This document shows, piece after piece, positions 40,435-51,581 of a DNA stretch of 64,000 bases. The stretch lies in contig OW203732.1 in assembly GCA_934045075.1 (NCBI GenBank), positions 13,866,201 through 13,930,200 on the forward strand, written 5' to 3'. The notes under the pieces were generated by a model that had not been told where the DNA came from, searched no databases, and saw nothing but the letters and a program-made list of their open reading frames with translations. Both the position numbers and the translations under genes were made by a program. Every line of letters begins with the position of its first letter. Position 1 is the stretch's first letter. The DNA is from Yponomeuta sedellus. Its lineage: Eukaryota > Arthropoda > Insecta > Lepidoptera > Yponomeutidae.

Positions 40435-40620
40435 CACCTTCTCTCAGAGAGAGTGCCTTATTACCACACTTGCCCACATCAAATTGGCAATTTGAAGCGC
40501 TGAGATACGTTAACACCTCAGACACTCAGGTTTTATGTTTCACTATGTTTTCCTTCACCGTCAGAGAGTGATATTGCTACTATGACTTCGCTAATGTACG
40601 TAACATAGAAAATAAAAGTC
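40435..40620 (-). mobile_element. SINE-C/H chimera
   Basis: Starts as SINE-C in minus orientation ('ttctctcagagagagtgcct', 'cccacatcaaattggcaatt', 'agcgctgagatacgttaaca') and continues as the SINE-H body ('ttccttcaccgtcagagagt', 'gatattgctactatgacttc'). The two families clearly share a core. Confidence 0.65.
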
Positions 40621-40671
40621 CAATGAGAAGCCGATCTGCTAAATGTGCCAATGTTCTGCCAAGAATATATT

Positions 40672-40993
40672 CGTTATCAACCCTTGTATGTCCTCACTGC
40701 TGGGGCACGCATCTCTTCCTGCATCGCAGGAAGGTTAGGCCATACTCCACCACGGGGGCCAAGTCCGGGTTGTTGGAGGATTGTAAGACAGTGGCGGGCC
40801 TTACTGTCAGAAGTTATCAAGCCGCCCATAAGGCCTCTGACAAGGGTTAACGGCTGCCATTACATGACAGCCGGCACCAACGGCTTAATGTGCCTTGTGA
40901 AGCACGGAAGCGCTCGAAAAGATGCCACGATGTTGTTGCTTAACCAAGTGATTAATACGTATCACTCGGTTCGCCTAGGCCACGAGCGCTTCG
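40672..40993 (-). mobile_element. SINE-B with target-site duplication
   Basis: Flanked by AAGAATATATT (40661-40671 and 40994-41004). Tail 'gttatcaacccttgtatgtc', body and head 'tcggttcgcctaggccacga' are all present. The 5S-like box-C part is deleted ('aagatgccacgatgttgttg' joins directly to the box-A side). The duplication fixes the element ends. Confidence 0.87.
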
Positions 40994-41636
40994 AAGAATA
41001 TATTAGGAACGATACTACTTTTATTATACTGTGGCAGTGAGTTCTTGTTCCGAGTTACCACTTGTTCTAACAGTCAACTTAAAGTTATTGATGTCGAATT
41101 TGCCACCGAGTCGTTTAACCACGCGGTAATTTGTAGCCATTCCGCGAGCTACTCAAACTTTCGTCCAACTTCGGCGTAAAAATAAAGTGCAAAGTGCTTA
41201 TACACGTCCACAGCTCAGGACAAAGTCACCCTCCTCACCGCGGAAACTGTGACAAATCGCACCGGGGGAATTGCTCCGACAAAATATGAAGAAAACCACG
41301 CATTTCCACAAATTACTGACGCATGACAAATGCCCCAGCAGATGACCTGCAATTCGTTTCACTCGCTTCTAAAACATTATATCCTTCGCGCGGAAAAAAT
41401 ACACAAGCGCTCTTAACCCCACTTCATTTATAGTTATTAGGCGTCTTTTTAAATTCATCTATATTTGTCGCCACCGGTAAACTTGTTATCGATAAATTCT
41501 CCAGGTCTAGATAATGGTCTCTTTACAGAGAAGACTTTTATGTCTAGTAAATAGGTATTACAGTAGGTATAGTTAAATTATATTGTTATATAACTTGAAC
41601 TCAAATTTGGTGTCTATGTCAATTGAATATTTTTTA

Positions 41637-41782
41637 CGTAGCCTATATACTTCCCACTGCAGGGCATAGGTCTTCTCTCGGTAATAGAGAGTATGGGCTT
41701 AATTACCACCCGTGCCCACCGCGAATTGACAATTTCGAACACTGAGTTAGTTGAATACCTCTGACACTCTGGTTTTTAGCTG
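41637..41782 (-). mobile_element. SINE-C, tail half
   Basis: 'agcctatatacttcccactg', 'cagggcataggtcttctctc', 'gtgcccaccgcgaattgac' and 'cctctgacactctggttttt'. Minus orientation. Confidence 0.78.
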
Positions 41783-41817
41783 TACAGTTGAATATAATAT
41801 TACTTAACAATCCTTTC

Positions 41818-42115
41818 CTAGCACGGGCTAGTGCATTAAAAATAAAAATAGTATAATCATGTGGGTACAGTGATATCATTCCGATGTAAAACCTAACTGC
41901 AAAGTAGGTAGTCGGGGCTGTAAGTGATGCAATTTGCTTAAGCCAGATGTCGCTGCCTGTACGTAATACAGAGAATAGTGTAAAGAGGTTCGAAATTTCA
42001 CTGATGCCGGTGAGTCGCCCATTGGCTCAATTAGTAGAGCGCTGGTACGGATGGCCGGAGGTTGCGGGTTCGAATCCCGGCATGGGTGAACTTTTAGCCT
42101 CTAAATAGGTTTTTA
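41818..42115 (+). mobile_element. SINE-A, single 298-bp unit
   Basis: Flanked by AATCCTTTC (41809-41817 and 42116-42124). It begins 'ctagcacgggctagtgcatt' and ends 'ctctaaataggttttta', a circularly permuted unit compared with copies ending in 'gcattaaaaataa'. The tRNA-like module is at about 42014-42090. This is what one would get by excising one repeat of a tandem array. Confidence 0.85.
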
Positions 42116-42652
42116 AATCCTTTCTATACTTTTCCCTAGCATCCACAACGTCTTCAAATTCAAAAATATTTCACCGTTCTTTTGTTAAAATGTGAGTGTA
42201 TCAACATCTAGAGAGGAGCAAAAGCGTTACATATCCCTGAAAGGAGATAAATATTTTATATCATAATTCATCTGTGCCATAAAAAAGGTACGCGCAGACA
42301 CGAGACTCTCAAAAATGATTTTCCCTTTCGCCGCGCGGAGCTAAGCTTGCAAGAAACATTGTGTTCTTAGTTTAACTGTTGCGCGAGATTTTTATACGGG
42401 GCTTGTTCTTGTGAAAGCAAGGTTATTTACAAGCAAGAGGTAATTTCCCGAGAAATTTCTCGGAAGGTATTTAAGACTTAGTTCTAAGGCTAGGCTATAT
42501 AGGAAAAATTAAAGATTAGCTCGTTGTAAACAGTGAAGCAGCCATGTAGAATCTGTAACAGGAGATTCCTTGGCTACTGATCGTAAGAATGTAATGTTCT
42601 TCCATCATCTTATATCAAAATTATATTGTCACTAAGCTCAGATTTATTATAC

Positions 42653-42838
42653 AACTAGCTGACCCAGCGAACTTCGTACCGCCTAACAGGCAATTCTTTT
42701 TAAATTTTTCTTTCTGTAAGAACCATCCTCGTACTTCAAGGAATATTCTAATAAAAGAATTAGCGAAATCAGTTCAGCTGCTCTCGAGATTTGCGCTTAC
42801 CAACACATTCAGCGATTCATTTTTATATTTTAGAAAAT
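42653..42838 (+). repeat. Repeat E, full unit
   Basis: 'actagctgacccagcgaact', 'taagaaccatcctcgtactt', 'gaaatcagttcagctgctct' and 'cagcgattcatttttatatt'. Confidence 0.75.
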
Positions 42839-42839
42839 T

Positions 42840-43645
42840 ATAATTCTTCGCATTTCTATTGTGCAATAAAGCGTTCTTTGTCTATCTTGTTGAAAATATA
42901 GAGAAAGAATGCGATAGACAAGCACGCTATTCTACTCACTACTCAAAGCAAGAGATCGCGTTGTATTTGTTTCGGCCGATGCGCCAACGAACAGACTCTA
43001 GTGCTGGCGCTTCACTTGCATGGTCACATGATTTATTATACATTGCAGGTTTTACAAAATCAGTCCTAAAGATCCGTCAGAAAACCTAGTGATGGATGGT
43101 TAATACTTGCCAAACACACAAATACGAGTGGCCAAGTCAGGCGCCAGCATAATAGGAATAGAGAAAAATACGTACCTACGTCCTGTCATTAAACCAACAA
43201 AGAAAAGTTTCAAGACCAACCAATTTAAGTAAATAAAATAAGCACGTTACAAATAAAACTAACAGAAAGTCGCATGTTTTATTCAGACGGCCCAAAGTTT
43301 GAACGAAGAGAGTTCTTTCAATTTCATTAATTTTTAATATGCTCCGATCAGAGGGAGACCTCGCAAGTTCACCAACTAATAAAATAAACTTGTTCAAATC
43401 ACAAATTGTGGACGTTACAGTTATTCATGACGATAAGAGACTGGCGTTATGAAATCTCCTGTGAAATTCTGTCACGTAATTGGGAAAGTTGTAGAGTTCA
43501 CAAAAAGTAATTTATTTCTTTGCTTGAAACACTTCTTGGCGTGTCAATAGAAAGTGAGTTCTGCCATCGTAGTGAATGAATTTACCAATAGCAATAGATG
43601 TTTATTTGTGTTTAAACATACTACAGGACAATGTCGTCATTTTAC
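42840..43645. other. No recognisable feature
   Basis: Two short open frames (42859-43089 plus and 43176-43397 minus) show no motif or splice context and are treated as chance. Confidence 0.4.
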
Positions 43646-43651
43646 TAAAGA

Positions 43652-43725
43652 GCATTTTAATTATCGTACAAATTAATGTATAAAGAGGCATCTTTATACA
43701 TTAATTTGTACGATAATTAAAATGC
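43652..43725. repeat. Perfect 35-bp inverted repeat, 4-bp loop
   Basis: Arms 43652-43686 and 43691-43725 are exact reverse complements ('gcattttaattatcgtacaa...'), with loop ggca. A second, shorter palindromic block 'catacattacattatgtatg' follows at once. Confidence 0.95.
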
Positions 43726-44162
43726 ATACATACATTACATTATGTATGCATTTTAATATAAATACAATACATTAATTTCTAATGTATTACCACCATGTAA
43801 TGTATTAACAAGTATTAACACTTTTTGTTTTCTTAATGACGTTAATACTTATCGCTATGAAAGTCAATAATTGTCGCTACTCAGAAACCATGGCGCGGGT
43901 TCAAGTCCCGGCATGAGTGGAATTTTAGCCTCTAAATAGGTTGGGGTGCATTAAAAAAAACATGTGGGTGCAGCGATATCATTCCGATGTAAAACCTAAC
44001 TGCAAAGTAAGTACTCGGGGCTGCAAGTGATGCAAATTACTTCAGCCAGATGTTGCTGCCTGTACGTAATACAGAGATGTAGACTTTTAGTCCGGATTTA
44101 CTTACGGGTGTTGTTATATCGGAAAAGTCCGACAAGGTTTCGCTCCGATTCGCAGAGCTTAA

Positions 44163-45038
44163 CCCTTAATTACTCGCGTCAAAAAAGTTACACTATCGCT
44201 CGCGTGGGGTTTATTTTACCCCATTTGAAAAAGGGAATAAAAGAAAGTATTAGTGCTTAATATTATTTTTATTATTAAATCTTTAAAAAAATCAACTGTC
44301 AGTCAACAGTATTCATAATCAACATTTCTAGGAACATTTTGACGAGATAAATAAATAAAATAAGGAACAATTTATTCATTGCATTCATCAGACGTCGTGG
44401 TGGAATGGTCATGACAGACGTGCTGGTTGCATTTGGCACACGTCGTCCTAATTTTTTTATCTCTTGACCTTGGGCAGATATGACACCTTTTGTAAAAATT
44501 GGATGGGCCACCTCTGGACGTAGAGTTAGTAGCCTGAACATCAGCACTTCTCTTAAGACCAATATTGCTCAGTATTCCAAAAAATACTGAGCAATTTGAT
44601 TGACGCTAAGGCGTCGATTTGCCATTCTGAACGTTATAACCTAAAAATATAAGTCAACATTATCAAAACAATTTAAATTAGAATGTTTTAGGTTTAGTTC
44701 CATTTTTATCATTAATTATTACTATTATAAATATTTAAGCTATCATAATGTTTGTATAATATATAATATTAATAACAAGAGCACAAAATAAATAAAAATG
44801 TCTACTACTTACTTGTCAAAAAAGTAACACCAAGACTCGCGTGGGGCAATATATACCCCAAACGCAATCTCCTGGCACGACCGCACGTTGCAAGACGACG
44901 CACGCGACTGATTAATGGAGGGGGGGAGCTATTTAGGCAGCTACTGGGAATGCCACGATTAAAAAAATTATAGATTAGGTGTTGCAAGTGTTCAAACATG
45001 CTTTGGGGTAAAATACACCCCACGCGAGTAATTAAGGG
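44163..45038 (-). mobile_element. piggyBac-like deletion derivative
   Basis: Terminal inverted repeats CCCTTAATTACTCGCGT start at 44163 and end at 45038. They are flanked by TTAA on both sides (44159-44162 and 45039-45042), the exact target of piggyBac elements. A subterminal direct repeat ('tcaaaaaagt.acac' plus 'ctcgcgtgggg') occurs near both ends (about 44179-44210 and 44814-44847). Between the ends lie the first codons and the last about 90 codons of a transposase on the minus strand, so a large internal deletion removed the catalytic domain. Confidence 0.92.
44372..44625 (-). pseudogene. piggyBac transposase: N-terminal stub joined to C-terminal Cys-rich domain
   Basis: On the minus strand an ATG at 44623-44625 starts 'MANRRLSVNQIAQYFLEY'; this is followed by a stop and a frame change. 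The second frame runs 'LSNIGLKRSADVQATNSTSR' and then 'KRCHICPRSRDKKIRTTCAK' and 'CNQHVCHDH', ending 'STTTSDECNE' and a stop at 44372-44374. The C-x2-C...C-x2-C-x4-C-x2-H pattern is the zinc-binding C-terminal domain of piggyBac transposases. The DDBD/DDD catalytic core is absent. A perfect 13-bp palindrome (44564-44576 and 44583-44595) lies exactly at the junction. Confidence 0.82.
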
Positions 45039-45439
45039 TTAATCATGGTGAGCAGAGACGGAGCTCGCGTCGTCAGTTGCTTGTCTCACACTACGGGCAA
45101 GCGCGCGGCGCGCTCGCGCCGAGATAGGTGGGGCGGGTGCCGACACTGGCTGCGGGGGATTCCCGCTGGCTTGCGCCGCAGCGTCTACTGCTTTCCCGTC
45201 GTCAATGCCACAGACACAGCTCACGACTATATACTAATACAGAGATTATTGTTAAAAGGTTCAAAATTTCACCGATGCTGTTAGTAGCCCATTAGCTTAG
45301 TTGGGAGAGCGCTGGCACGGTTAGCCAGAGGTCGCGGGTTGGAGTCCCGACATGAGTGGAATTTTTAGCCTCTAAATAGGTTTTTTAAAATTGTCCTTAG
45401 CACGGGTTAGAGCATTAAAATAATATAATCATGAATTTT

Positions 45440-45475
45440 AGTTCTATGAAACAGCCCCTGGTGATATTGAAGTCC
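45440..45475 (-). repeat. Fragment of the 39.6-kb TIR element
   Basis: 'gaattttagttctatgaaac' is the inverse of 'gtttcatagaactaaaattc' at 53551. Confidence 0.5.
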
Positions 45476-45694
45476 ACAATGCCTGTTTAGTAAAACCCAT
45501 CAGAAAAACTACGTACGTACCTACCTAACTCGCGTATACGATTAAATGAAATTCCTCGCGGAACGTTGCGTTAGTGATTGTCCAGGGTTCTACAAGACTG
45601 TTACATTCAGAAGTCTCGTTCTCAAGCTCTTCCTGTTCTTGCTTACCAAACTTAAGTAACTAAAATAAAATAAAGGAAAGAAAATAAAAATAAA

Positions 45695-45928
45695 TATTCA
45701 TGGACATATTACACAAATCTCGTTAGCCCTATACTAAGTACAACTAAATGACGTGTGTTGTAGGTGCTAACTCGACGATAGATTTAATACAATAAATACA
45801 TAGATAACATCCAAGACCCGAGACAAACTAGAAAGTTCGTTTCCTAGTTTGACCCGGCCGGGAATCGAACCCGAGACCTTCGGTTTTGCAGTCAGCGTGC
45901 CAAACCGCTGCGCCATCGAGGCCGAAAC
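45695..45928 (-). mobile_element. SINE-J, tRNA-headed
   Basis: Minus strand: head 'ggcctcgatggcgcagcggt' (A box), B box 'ctcgggttcgattcccggcc', body 'ctaggaaacgaactttctag', tail 'cgagatttgtgtaatatgtc' and 'catgaatatttattttta'. The cleanest tRNA-like head of the three full copies. Confidence 0.84.
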
Positions 45929-46435
45929 TAATACTACAATTGACTCATGTATGACCTTCCGAAAATAAAACTCTCGATTTATTTTTAAGCTGGTTGTTTT
46001 TTTAGCATTAGAATAAATAAATCTATTGTCTAACTAACATTTACCTACTTATGTATAGATACATATGTATCCATGCATGGGTAATTTGTGAAAAATGTTA
46101 TTTTTAAAGACACGTCATAATTTAAACCACTTTGGTCAAACTGTATTAGAATTTTTAAAGCCACCTTTGAGATATATTTTTGTGACTTTTTACTGCAAAT
46201 AACGACCAGACACGCCTATGCGGCGATCGAATCTATCATAATATTGTCATGATTTTCCGAAATATACTTAACTTTTTCATAAGCAATGGTACCTTCATAT
46301 CATTTCCAGTCCAGTTCGTCCAGTTCATCCAAAGGTTGTCTGGAAGAGATCACTTTTAGTGATAAGGCCACCGTCTGTACTCTTAGGTTAAGAAATATCT
46401 GTGTGATTTCCATTTATATGTACAATAAAGTGTTC

Positions 46436-46462
46436 TCTATCTATCTATCTATCTATCTATCT
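46436..46462 (+). repeat. (TCTA)n microsatellite
   Basis: About seven tetramers at the left border of SINE-B; three more units lie at its right border (46853-46864), as if the SINE landed in the array. Confidence 0.85.
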
Positions 46463-46465
46463 CGA

Positions 46466-46846
46466 TATCAACCCTTGTATGATATCGAGATATCAACTTA
46501 AATGATATCAACCCCACTGTTGGGGCACGGGTCTCCTCTTGCATCGCAGGAAGGTTAGGCCATATTCCATAGGCCATAGGCCGGTTATAAGACAGTGGCG
46601 GGTCTTACTGTCAGAAGTTATCAAGCCGCCCATAAGGCCTCTAACATGGCATAACAACTGCCATGACATGACAGCCGGCACTAACGGCTTAGCGTGCCTT
46701 GCGAAGCACGGAAGCGCTCGGAAAAAATGCCACGAGCGGTAGACACAGGACGGTCACCCATCCGGCACCTTACCGCGCCTATTGTTGCTTAACTCAAGTG
46801 AATGATTCCAATCACTCGGTTCGACTAGGCCACGAGCGCTTCGCGT
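46466..46846 (-). mobile_element. SINE-B inserted in (TCTA)n
   Basis: Tail duplicated and scrambled at the left ('gatatcaacccttgtatgat', 'atcgagatatcaacttaaat', 'gatatcaaccccactgttgg'). Body and head are complete to 'ctaggccacgagcgcttcgc'. Confidence 0.8.
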
Positions 46847-46869
46847 TCTCGTTTCTATCTATCTAAAAT

Positions 46870-48089
46870 AGTCACAATGTCATTAGAGAGTCATGAATTG
46901 TGGGGTATAAAATATAAATCGTCTTGAGGGTGCGATTTACATTTCGAGCACTTCTGTCCTTGCCTTATCTTTGTAGTCTGTGCCGACGCTATGTGGGATA
47001 TTCGTTAATCAGCGCCAACAGTCTGCGGCGTGCCAATCACTGTCACACCTCTCACCGCAACAACGTTGTCTGGGTTTTATTTTACCAATACTCTTCGTAC
47101 AATCGACAGCGGGTCAACCTTTACATTTTTGATGCAAAGTCGTTCTTAACTTAAGTGATTGAAGCGCTCGTGTGTGAAGGGTGAAGGTTGATGTGCTGTT
47201 GATTGCACGTATCTGCGAATTGGAATGAAAAGGGTAAGCGGTTAATACACATTAAAAATAAAATAGCTTACTATTCTATTTTTTGTATGTTTTAATAGGT
47301 CGTCGCCTCAATGTCAATGCTTCTATATATATATGCCCATTCGCACTACATCCATTCGCTTGTCTGTCCGTCCGTCAGTCCTCCGTACGGGCTTACGGAC
47401 TTACACGACCAGCTTTTTTTTATGTACGTTAACAGACCATAATAATATGAAGTGAACGTAATCTATCACACAGGAAGGCTCTATGTGATGAAAATTTAGG
47501 ACAAGTGAGGAATAGTCTATTGGTCGGGTATAAACAAACATAATTTTCCACAATCTATCAAAAAATAATTATTATAAAATTATTTTTTTTAATCTGACAC
47601 TTATTTTCTTTCTTTTATTTTTATTTCTCCTTCCTTCTCATTAAATGAATCAGAAAACATAGTGCTCAACTAAGTGAGAAACGCTTCAGGTTTCCACCCA
47701 CTGACTCTTTCATTTGATTTTAATCTGATCTCAAACTGTTGGAAAATCGCTTTAGATATTGGTTTATAATCAAAGCTGCAAACGTAAAAAAGGTTTATGA
47801 GCAAGTTATCTGATTGTATTAACAGTTCATTATTAAAATGAATTAAAAGTAACTTTAAATATTTACAAGTATAAAAATATGTTATATCTTTAAATATTCG
47901 TGACACTTGAATCCAAATTCAAAGTATGTACCGTAACGAAGTACGGTAAAGTGGATTTTTTCTATAGGTACTGCTCAAAATACTTTGAGGTATAAGATTT
48001 AAAACTGAAAAAAATATATCTTATATTTTTTTAATTATACCTGCTCACTAAATATAAAGGGGTTCACAAAAAGTAAAAAATAAAAGAAC
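46870..48089. other. No recognisable feature
   Basis: 'gtctgtccgtccgtcag' at 47368-47385 is a trace of the (GACA)-core repeat. The short open frames at 46924-47154 and 47670-47906 have no motif. Confidence 0.4.
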
Positions 48090-48101
48090 ATTAGCGTTTT
48101 T

Positions 48102-48241
48102 TAAAAACCTATTTAGAGGCTAAAAATTTCACCCATGCCGGGATTCTAACCCGCAACCTCTGGCTATCCGTGCCAGAGCTCTTCCAATTGAGCCCAATTG
48201 TCCTTAGCACGGGTTAGTGCATTAAAAATAAAAATAGTATA
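48102..48241 (+). mobile_element. SINE-A, inverted 5' part plus 3' end
   Basis: Flanked by the perfect 12-bp ATTAGCGTTTTT (48090-48101 and 48242-48253). The left 90 bp is a minus tRNA-like module (B box mutated: 'gggattctaacccg'); the right 50 bp is the plus 3' end. The junction is at 'gagccc|aattgtcc'. Confidence 0.9.
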
Positions 48242-48253
48242 ATTAGCGTTTTT

Positions 48254-49315
48254 GTTAGTCGTCCTAAATACGGTGGCCAAAATTCTATTACACCTAAAAA
48301 CAAACATTAAATTTTCTTAATTTTCCACAGAGCACAATCACTTGTTTCGGTCCCAAAAGGATAACTTGCCATGGTAACCAGGCAAGTACGTCACAAACAT
48401 GAAAAGACACCCAGCTTGAGGCCAATTGTACAAGTATGCATGTAGGTACATTTTGTACATGTTTGTAAAATAGAAAACACAACATTTTTCATTACAGGAA
48501 AGTTCTCTCATTTGATATGGCTTAGTCTTCTGAGTGTTGTTATTGATTGAAGTGATTGTGCCAGATCTGATTGAAATACAAGTATCTCGAGCGTCGAGTC
48601 CAAAATGTCACTTTGCTTCAAAAAAGTTGAACGTGGCTCTCTTGAGAAAATACAGATGGCATTTCTAAAGATTTTTTTATATTTGAAAGTTCTTAAAAAA
48701 ACATTTACTTACATTTACTTACGTACATTTCTGATATTGTCTGTTTGTGTACTTTGGTGACAAAAAACGATGTTATTCGCGCTTTTTTCTAAACCAGTAT
48801 GTTTCTCATACATGATTAGAATACCCCCTTAAAAAACGTCGAACGAATTCGAAGTCACGCAATAGCGTAGATCGGAGTTCCTTCAAAAAACTGTATGAAT
48901 CATCTCCGCGTGAATGGCCCAGGTTTTTTCGACAGGTAAGTATATGAAATCATAGTGGAAAGTACATCTGGCTAGAATGTCAATTTACCTCAAGGAAGAT
49001 GATGAATGGAAATAAATCATTCCAAATTTGACTTACTTAACTAGCTCAAGGCCAGTGCATTCTATTCCGACCCAGCGATATTTGACTTCACCTTGTTTGG
49101 ACCAATTAGTACTAAAACGACGAGAAGACAACACTGTTGCCAAGTTTGTCCGTTCGGATAATTGAATCCGACTACACTGCTGTGGATCAGACGAAATCAA
49201 ACGTTAATACCCTGTGAATAACGTTCTAATTACTTTGATACAAAATCTGCAAACTAATCATCGTATTGCAGAACATTTGTTCCTTGATGAATTTAGGTCC
49301 ACGTAATGAATCGCT
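48254..49315. other. Mostly unrecognised; repeat P fragment at 48345-48410
   Basis: 'ttgccatggtaaccaggcaa' and 'cggtcccaaaaggata' match 58078-58140. The rest shows nothing I can name. Confidence 0.4.
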
Positions 49316-49317
49316 TG

Positions 49318-49650
49318 TAGCCCCGGCTGCCTGAGTGATCTCAGGCGATCACAAAAGTTAGGCAGCATAGGGCGTATTCAGTGCATGGATGGGTGACCGT
49401 CTATGACTAACTCTAGTGGCATTTTTCCGAGCGGTTCCGTGCTTCGCAAGGCACGTTAAGTACTTGGTGCCGGCTGCCGTCGAAGATGGCCATCGTTAAG
49501 CCAAGTTGGGAAACTTTTGACAGTAAGACCGGCCACTAGTCTTGCAAGTCTACACCAATACGAACTTGGTCCTCGTGGTCAAGTATGGCCTATACATTCC
49601 TCAGAGAAGAAACCCGTGCCTCTCGGTATGGACATAATAGGTAATTCTTA
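49318..49650 (+). mobile_element. SINE-B, divergent subfamily closest to 5S rRNA
   Basis: The head reads 'gatcacaaaagttaggcagc' then 'atagggcgtattcagtgcat' and 'ggatgggtgaccgt'. This aligns to 5S rRNA 'gatcaccgaagttaagcaac', '.tcgggcgcgg..agtactt' and 'ggatgggtgaccg', including the spacing. The 5' part 'gtagccccggctgcctgagt' differs from the common subfamily. The body ('cgtgcttcgcaaggcacgtt', 'gccggctgccgtcg') is shared. It ends 'cctcggtatggacataatag'. Confidence 0.85.
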
Positions 49651-49713
49651 ATAGGTTGCCCTAATACATTCCTTGTTTGGTCTATTTTTTTACTCGTACA
49701 TCTCCTCTTTTTT

Positions 49714-49862
49714 GTAGTATATATACATCCCACTGCAGGGCACAGGCCTTCTCTCAGAAAGAGAGAGTATAGACGTAATTTCCACACGTGCCCACCGCTG
49801 ATTGAGAATTTCAAGTGCTGAGGTAAATAAACACCTCAGACACTTCGGTTTCATTACAATAT
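49714..49862 (-). mobile_element. SINE-C, tail half
   Basis: 'atacatcccactgcagggca', 'caggccttctctcagaaaga', 'gcccaccgctgattgagaat' and 'acacctcagacacttcggtt'. Confidence 0.8.
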
Positions 49863-49884
49863 TTTTTGTACATATACAGTTGCT

Positions 49885-50405
49885 CAAAAAGTGGCGTATT
49901 ACAGGGACGTATAGCGTGCGGGATGTGGGCTATTACACACCCGTGCTTTTTTTTACCTTTGCCGCAATCGTGCATTTTCTTTCCCAACTGTCAAAATAAT
50001 GAAAAACCAACCATGAAGTTTTTATTAAAAAAAAATATAGAAGTTTTTATGACCTACTAATTTGTTTCAATATCAGATTTAATGATTTGATTGAATGAGT
50101 TAAGTTAGGTTTCATTAAATTTAATTTTCATTTCATATCAATAAATAAATTCTACTGAAGACTTGGCTGTATGGGCATAGTTCCCCTTGCCTACTAGAAT
50201 GGGTGAAGAAAAAAAATCTCTGCTTATATTTTTTTACGGTTGGCGCCATTTTCCAAATATTTTTTTCTTTATTAAATTGCTTATTTTTTTCGCAACTGTA
50301 ATAAAAATAGTCGTTCAGTACACGTGCGGAACCGTCATTGCAACTTGTTTTGACATTTGTCGGAACTCTTTGCAATGACAGCCTTTCTGCAATTGTAATG
50401 AAATA
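49885..50405 (+). repeat. Repeat M, copy 1
   Basis: About 520 bp that recurs in direct orientation at 59150-59665. Shared words: 'ttctttcccaactgt.aaaa', 'tttcaatatcagatttaatg', 'tactgaagacttggctg', 'tacacgtgcggaaccgtcat'. The 3' end forms a hairpin (50324-50393), weakened here by several substitutions. No TIR or target-site duplication found. Confidence 0.82.
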
Positions 50406-50554
50406 AACTATTCCTTCACAGTTAGTGAGATACAAACCTATACTATTTTTTCGAAATATGCCCTCCTGAGACTTCACATCCCTGGGACTTCTCTTTCACC
50501 AACTTTTGATCGACATATTTTATTTATACAGCTAACTAACATTATTGTTGACTA

Positions 50555-50660
50555 AAAATATTACTGGCACGGTTAGCATGAGGTCGCGAGTTCGAGTTCC
50601 GGCATGGGTGGAATTTATTAGCCTCTAAATAGGTTTATAGCCTCTAAATAGGCTTTTTAA
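50555..50660 (+). mobile_element. SINE-A fragment
   Basis: 'ttactggcacggttagcatg', 'gttcgagttccggcatgggt' and 'agcctctaaataggtt' given twice in a short tandem duplication. Confidence 0.7.
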
Positions 50661-51209
50661 AGATATTACCTTATAAAATATTCCTTTTCCTAATGTTAGC
50701 GCCCTTTCGAATCGAGATAGAGCTAACACAACACGACTGCGCATGAAAGGAAAATATTATTATCTCACAGAAGTAATATTGTAAATAAGAAAATAAGGAC
50801 CTCTTTGCGGCCACTTTCAATGCATTATATCGGGAAAATTGTATCGTAAAACAAAACAACAGTAAAACATTGATGGCCGAATGGTCTCTAATCCTATTGG
50901 GAGCACAGCAGATATAGCGGCGGCACATAATGGATTGGCTGATCTTATCCAGGCCCGAAAACTGTTAAAGTACAATAATGCTGTACACAAGAGACGCCAA
51001 CTTTCTGTAGCGGTCGGCGTAAGTCATATGCGTGACGTGAGGTTTACATTTGAGTTGCATCTTTCGACGAGTTGTGATTGAAACTTGCGGTACGGTACCT
51101 CCGCGAATACGAGCTATTATTTGATATGCTTGACCTCGCGAGGCGTACCTACGTTTGGTGTCGTTAAAATGTCAGAATTTGACAATTAAAATATCAAAAT
51201 ATGACAATT

Positions 51210-51573
51210 CGTTATCAACCCTTGTATGTCCCCACTGCTAGGGCACGGGTCTCTTTCTGCATCACAGGAAGGTTAGGCCATACTCCACCACGGGGGCCAA
51301 GTCCGGGTTAGTGGAGGACTGTAAGACTGTGGCGGGCCTTACTGTCAGAAGTAATCAAGCCGCCCATATGGCCTCTGACATGGCTTAACGACTGCCATTA
51401 CATGACAGCCGGCCCCAACGGCTTAACGTGCCTTGCGAAGCACGGAAGCGCTCGGAAAAATGCCACTAGCGGTAGTCACGGGACGCTCACCCATACTGTA
51501 CCTGACCGCGCCTGTTGTTGCTTAACCAAGTGATTGATTCCAATCACTCGGTTCGCCTAGGCCACGAGCGCTA
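51210..51573 (-). mobile_element. SINE-B, full-length, low divergence
   Basis: All blocks of the reference copy are present, from 'gttatcaacccttgtatgtc' to 'ttcgcctaggccacgagcgc'. The 5S-like head is intact ('gacgctcacccatactgta' and 'cgcctgttgttgcttaacca' are the inverse of box C and box A). Confidence 0.87.
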
Positions 51574-51581
51574 CCTTTGTA

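Larger units (their letters stand above)
44079..45234 (+). mobile_element. Repeat L, GC-rich element interrupted by piggyBac
   Basis: About 280 bp without the piggyBac insert. The left piece 'gtagacttttagtccggatt' to 'cgctccgattcgcagagc' recurs at 2942. The right piece is GC-rich ('gggcaagcgcgcggcgcgct', 'gggcgggtgccgacactggc') and ends 'cacgactatatac'. It has a 12-bp target-site duplication inside SINE-A. No poly(A), TIR or promoter box was identified; class unknown. Confidence 0.65.
43885..45435 (+). mobile_element. SINE-A interrupted by nested insertions
   Basis: The left part (43885-44078) holds a tRNA 3' half ('gcgggttcaagtcccggcat'), 'agcctctaaataggttg' and 'atgtgggtgcagcgatatca' to 'taatacagagat'. 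The right part (45235-45435) resumes with 'taatacagagattattgtta', a full tRNA-like module (about 45286-45360) and the 3' end 'ttagcacgggttagagcatt'. The 12-bp TAATACAGAGAT is present on both sides (44067-44078 and 45235-45246), marking the insertion of repeat L. Confidence 0.85.

Noticed and set aside
45045..45284. 79-codon open frame in repeat L
   Set aside because: It starts at the TTAA junction with piggyBac and ends in SINE-A, so it is an accidental frame over three elements.
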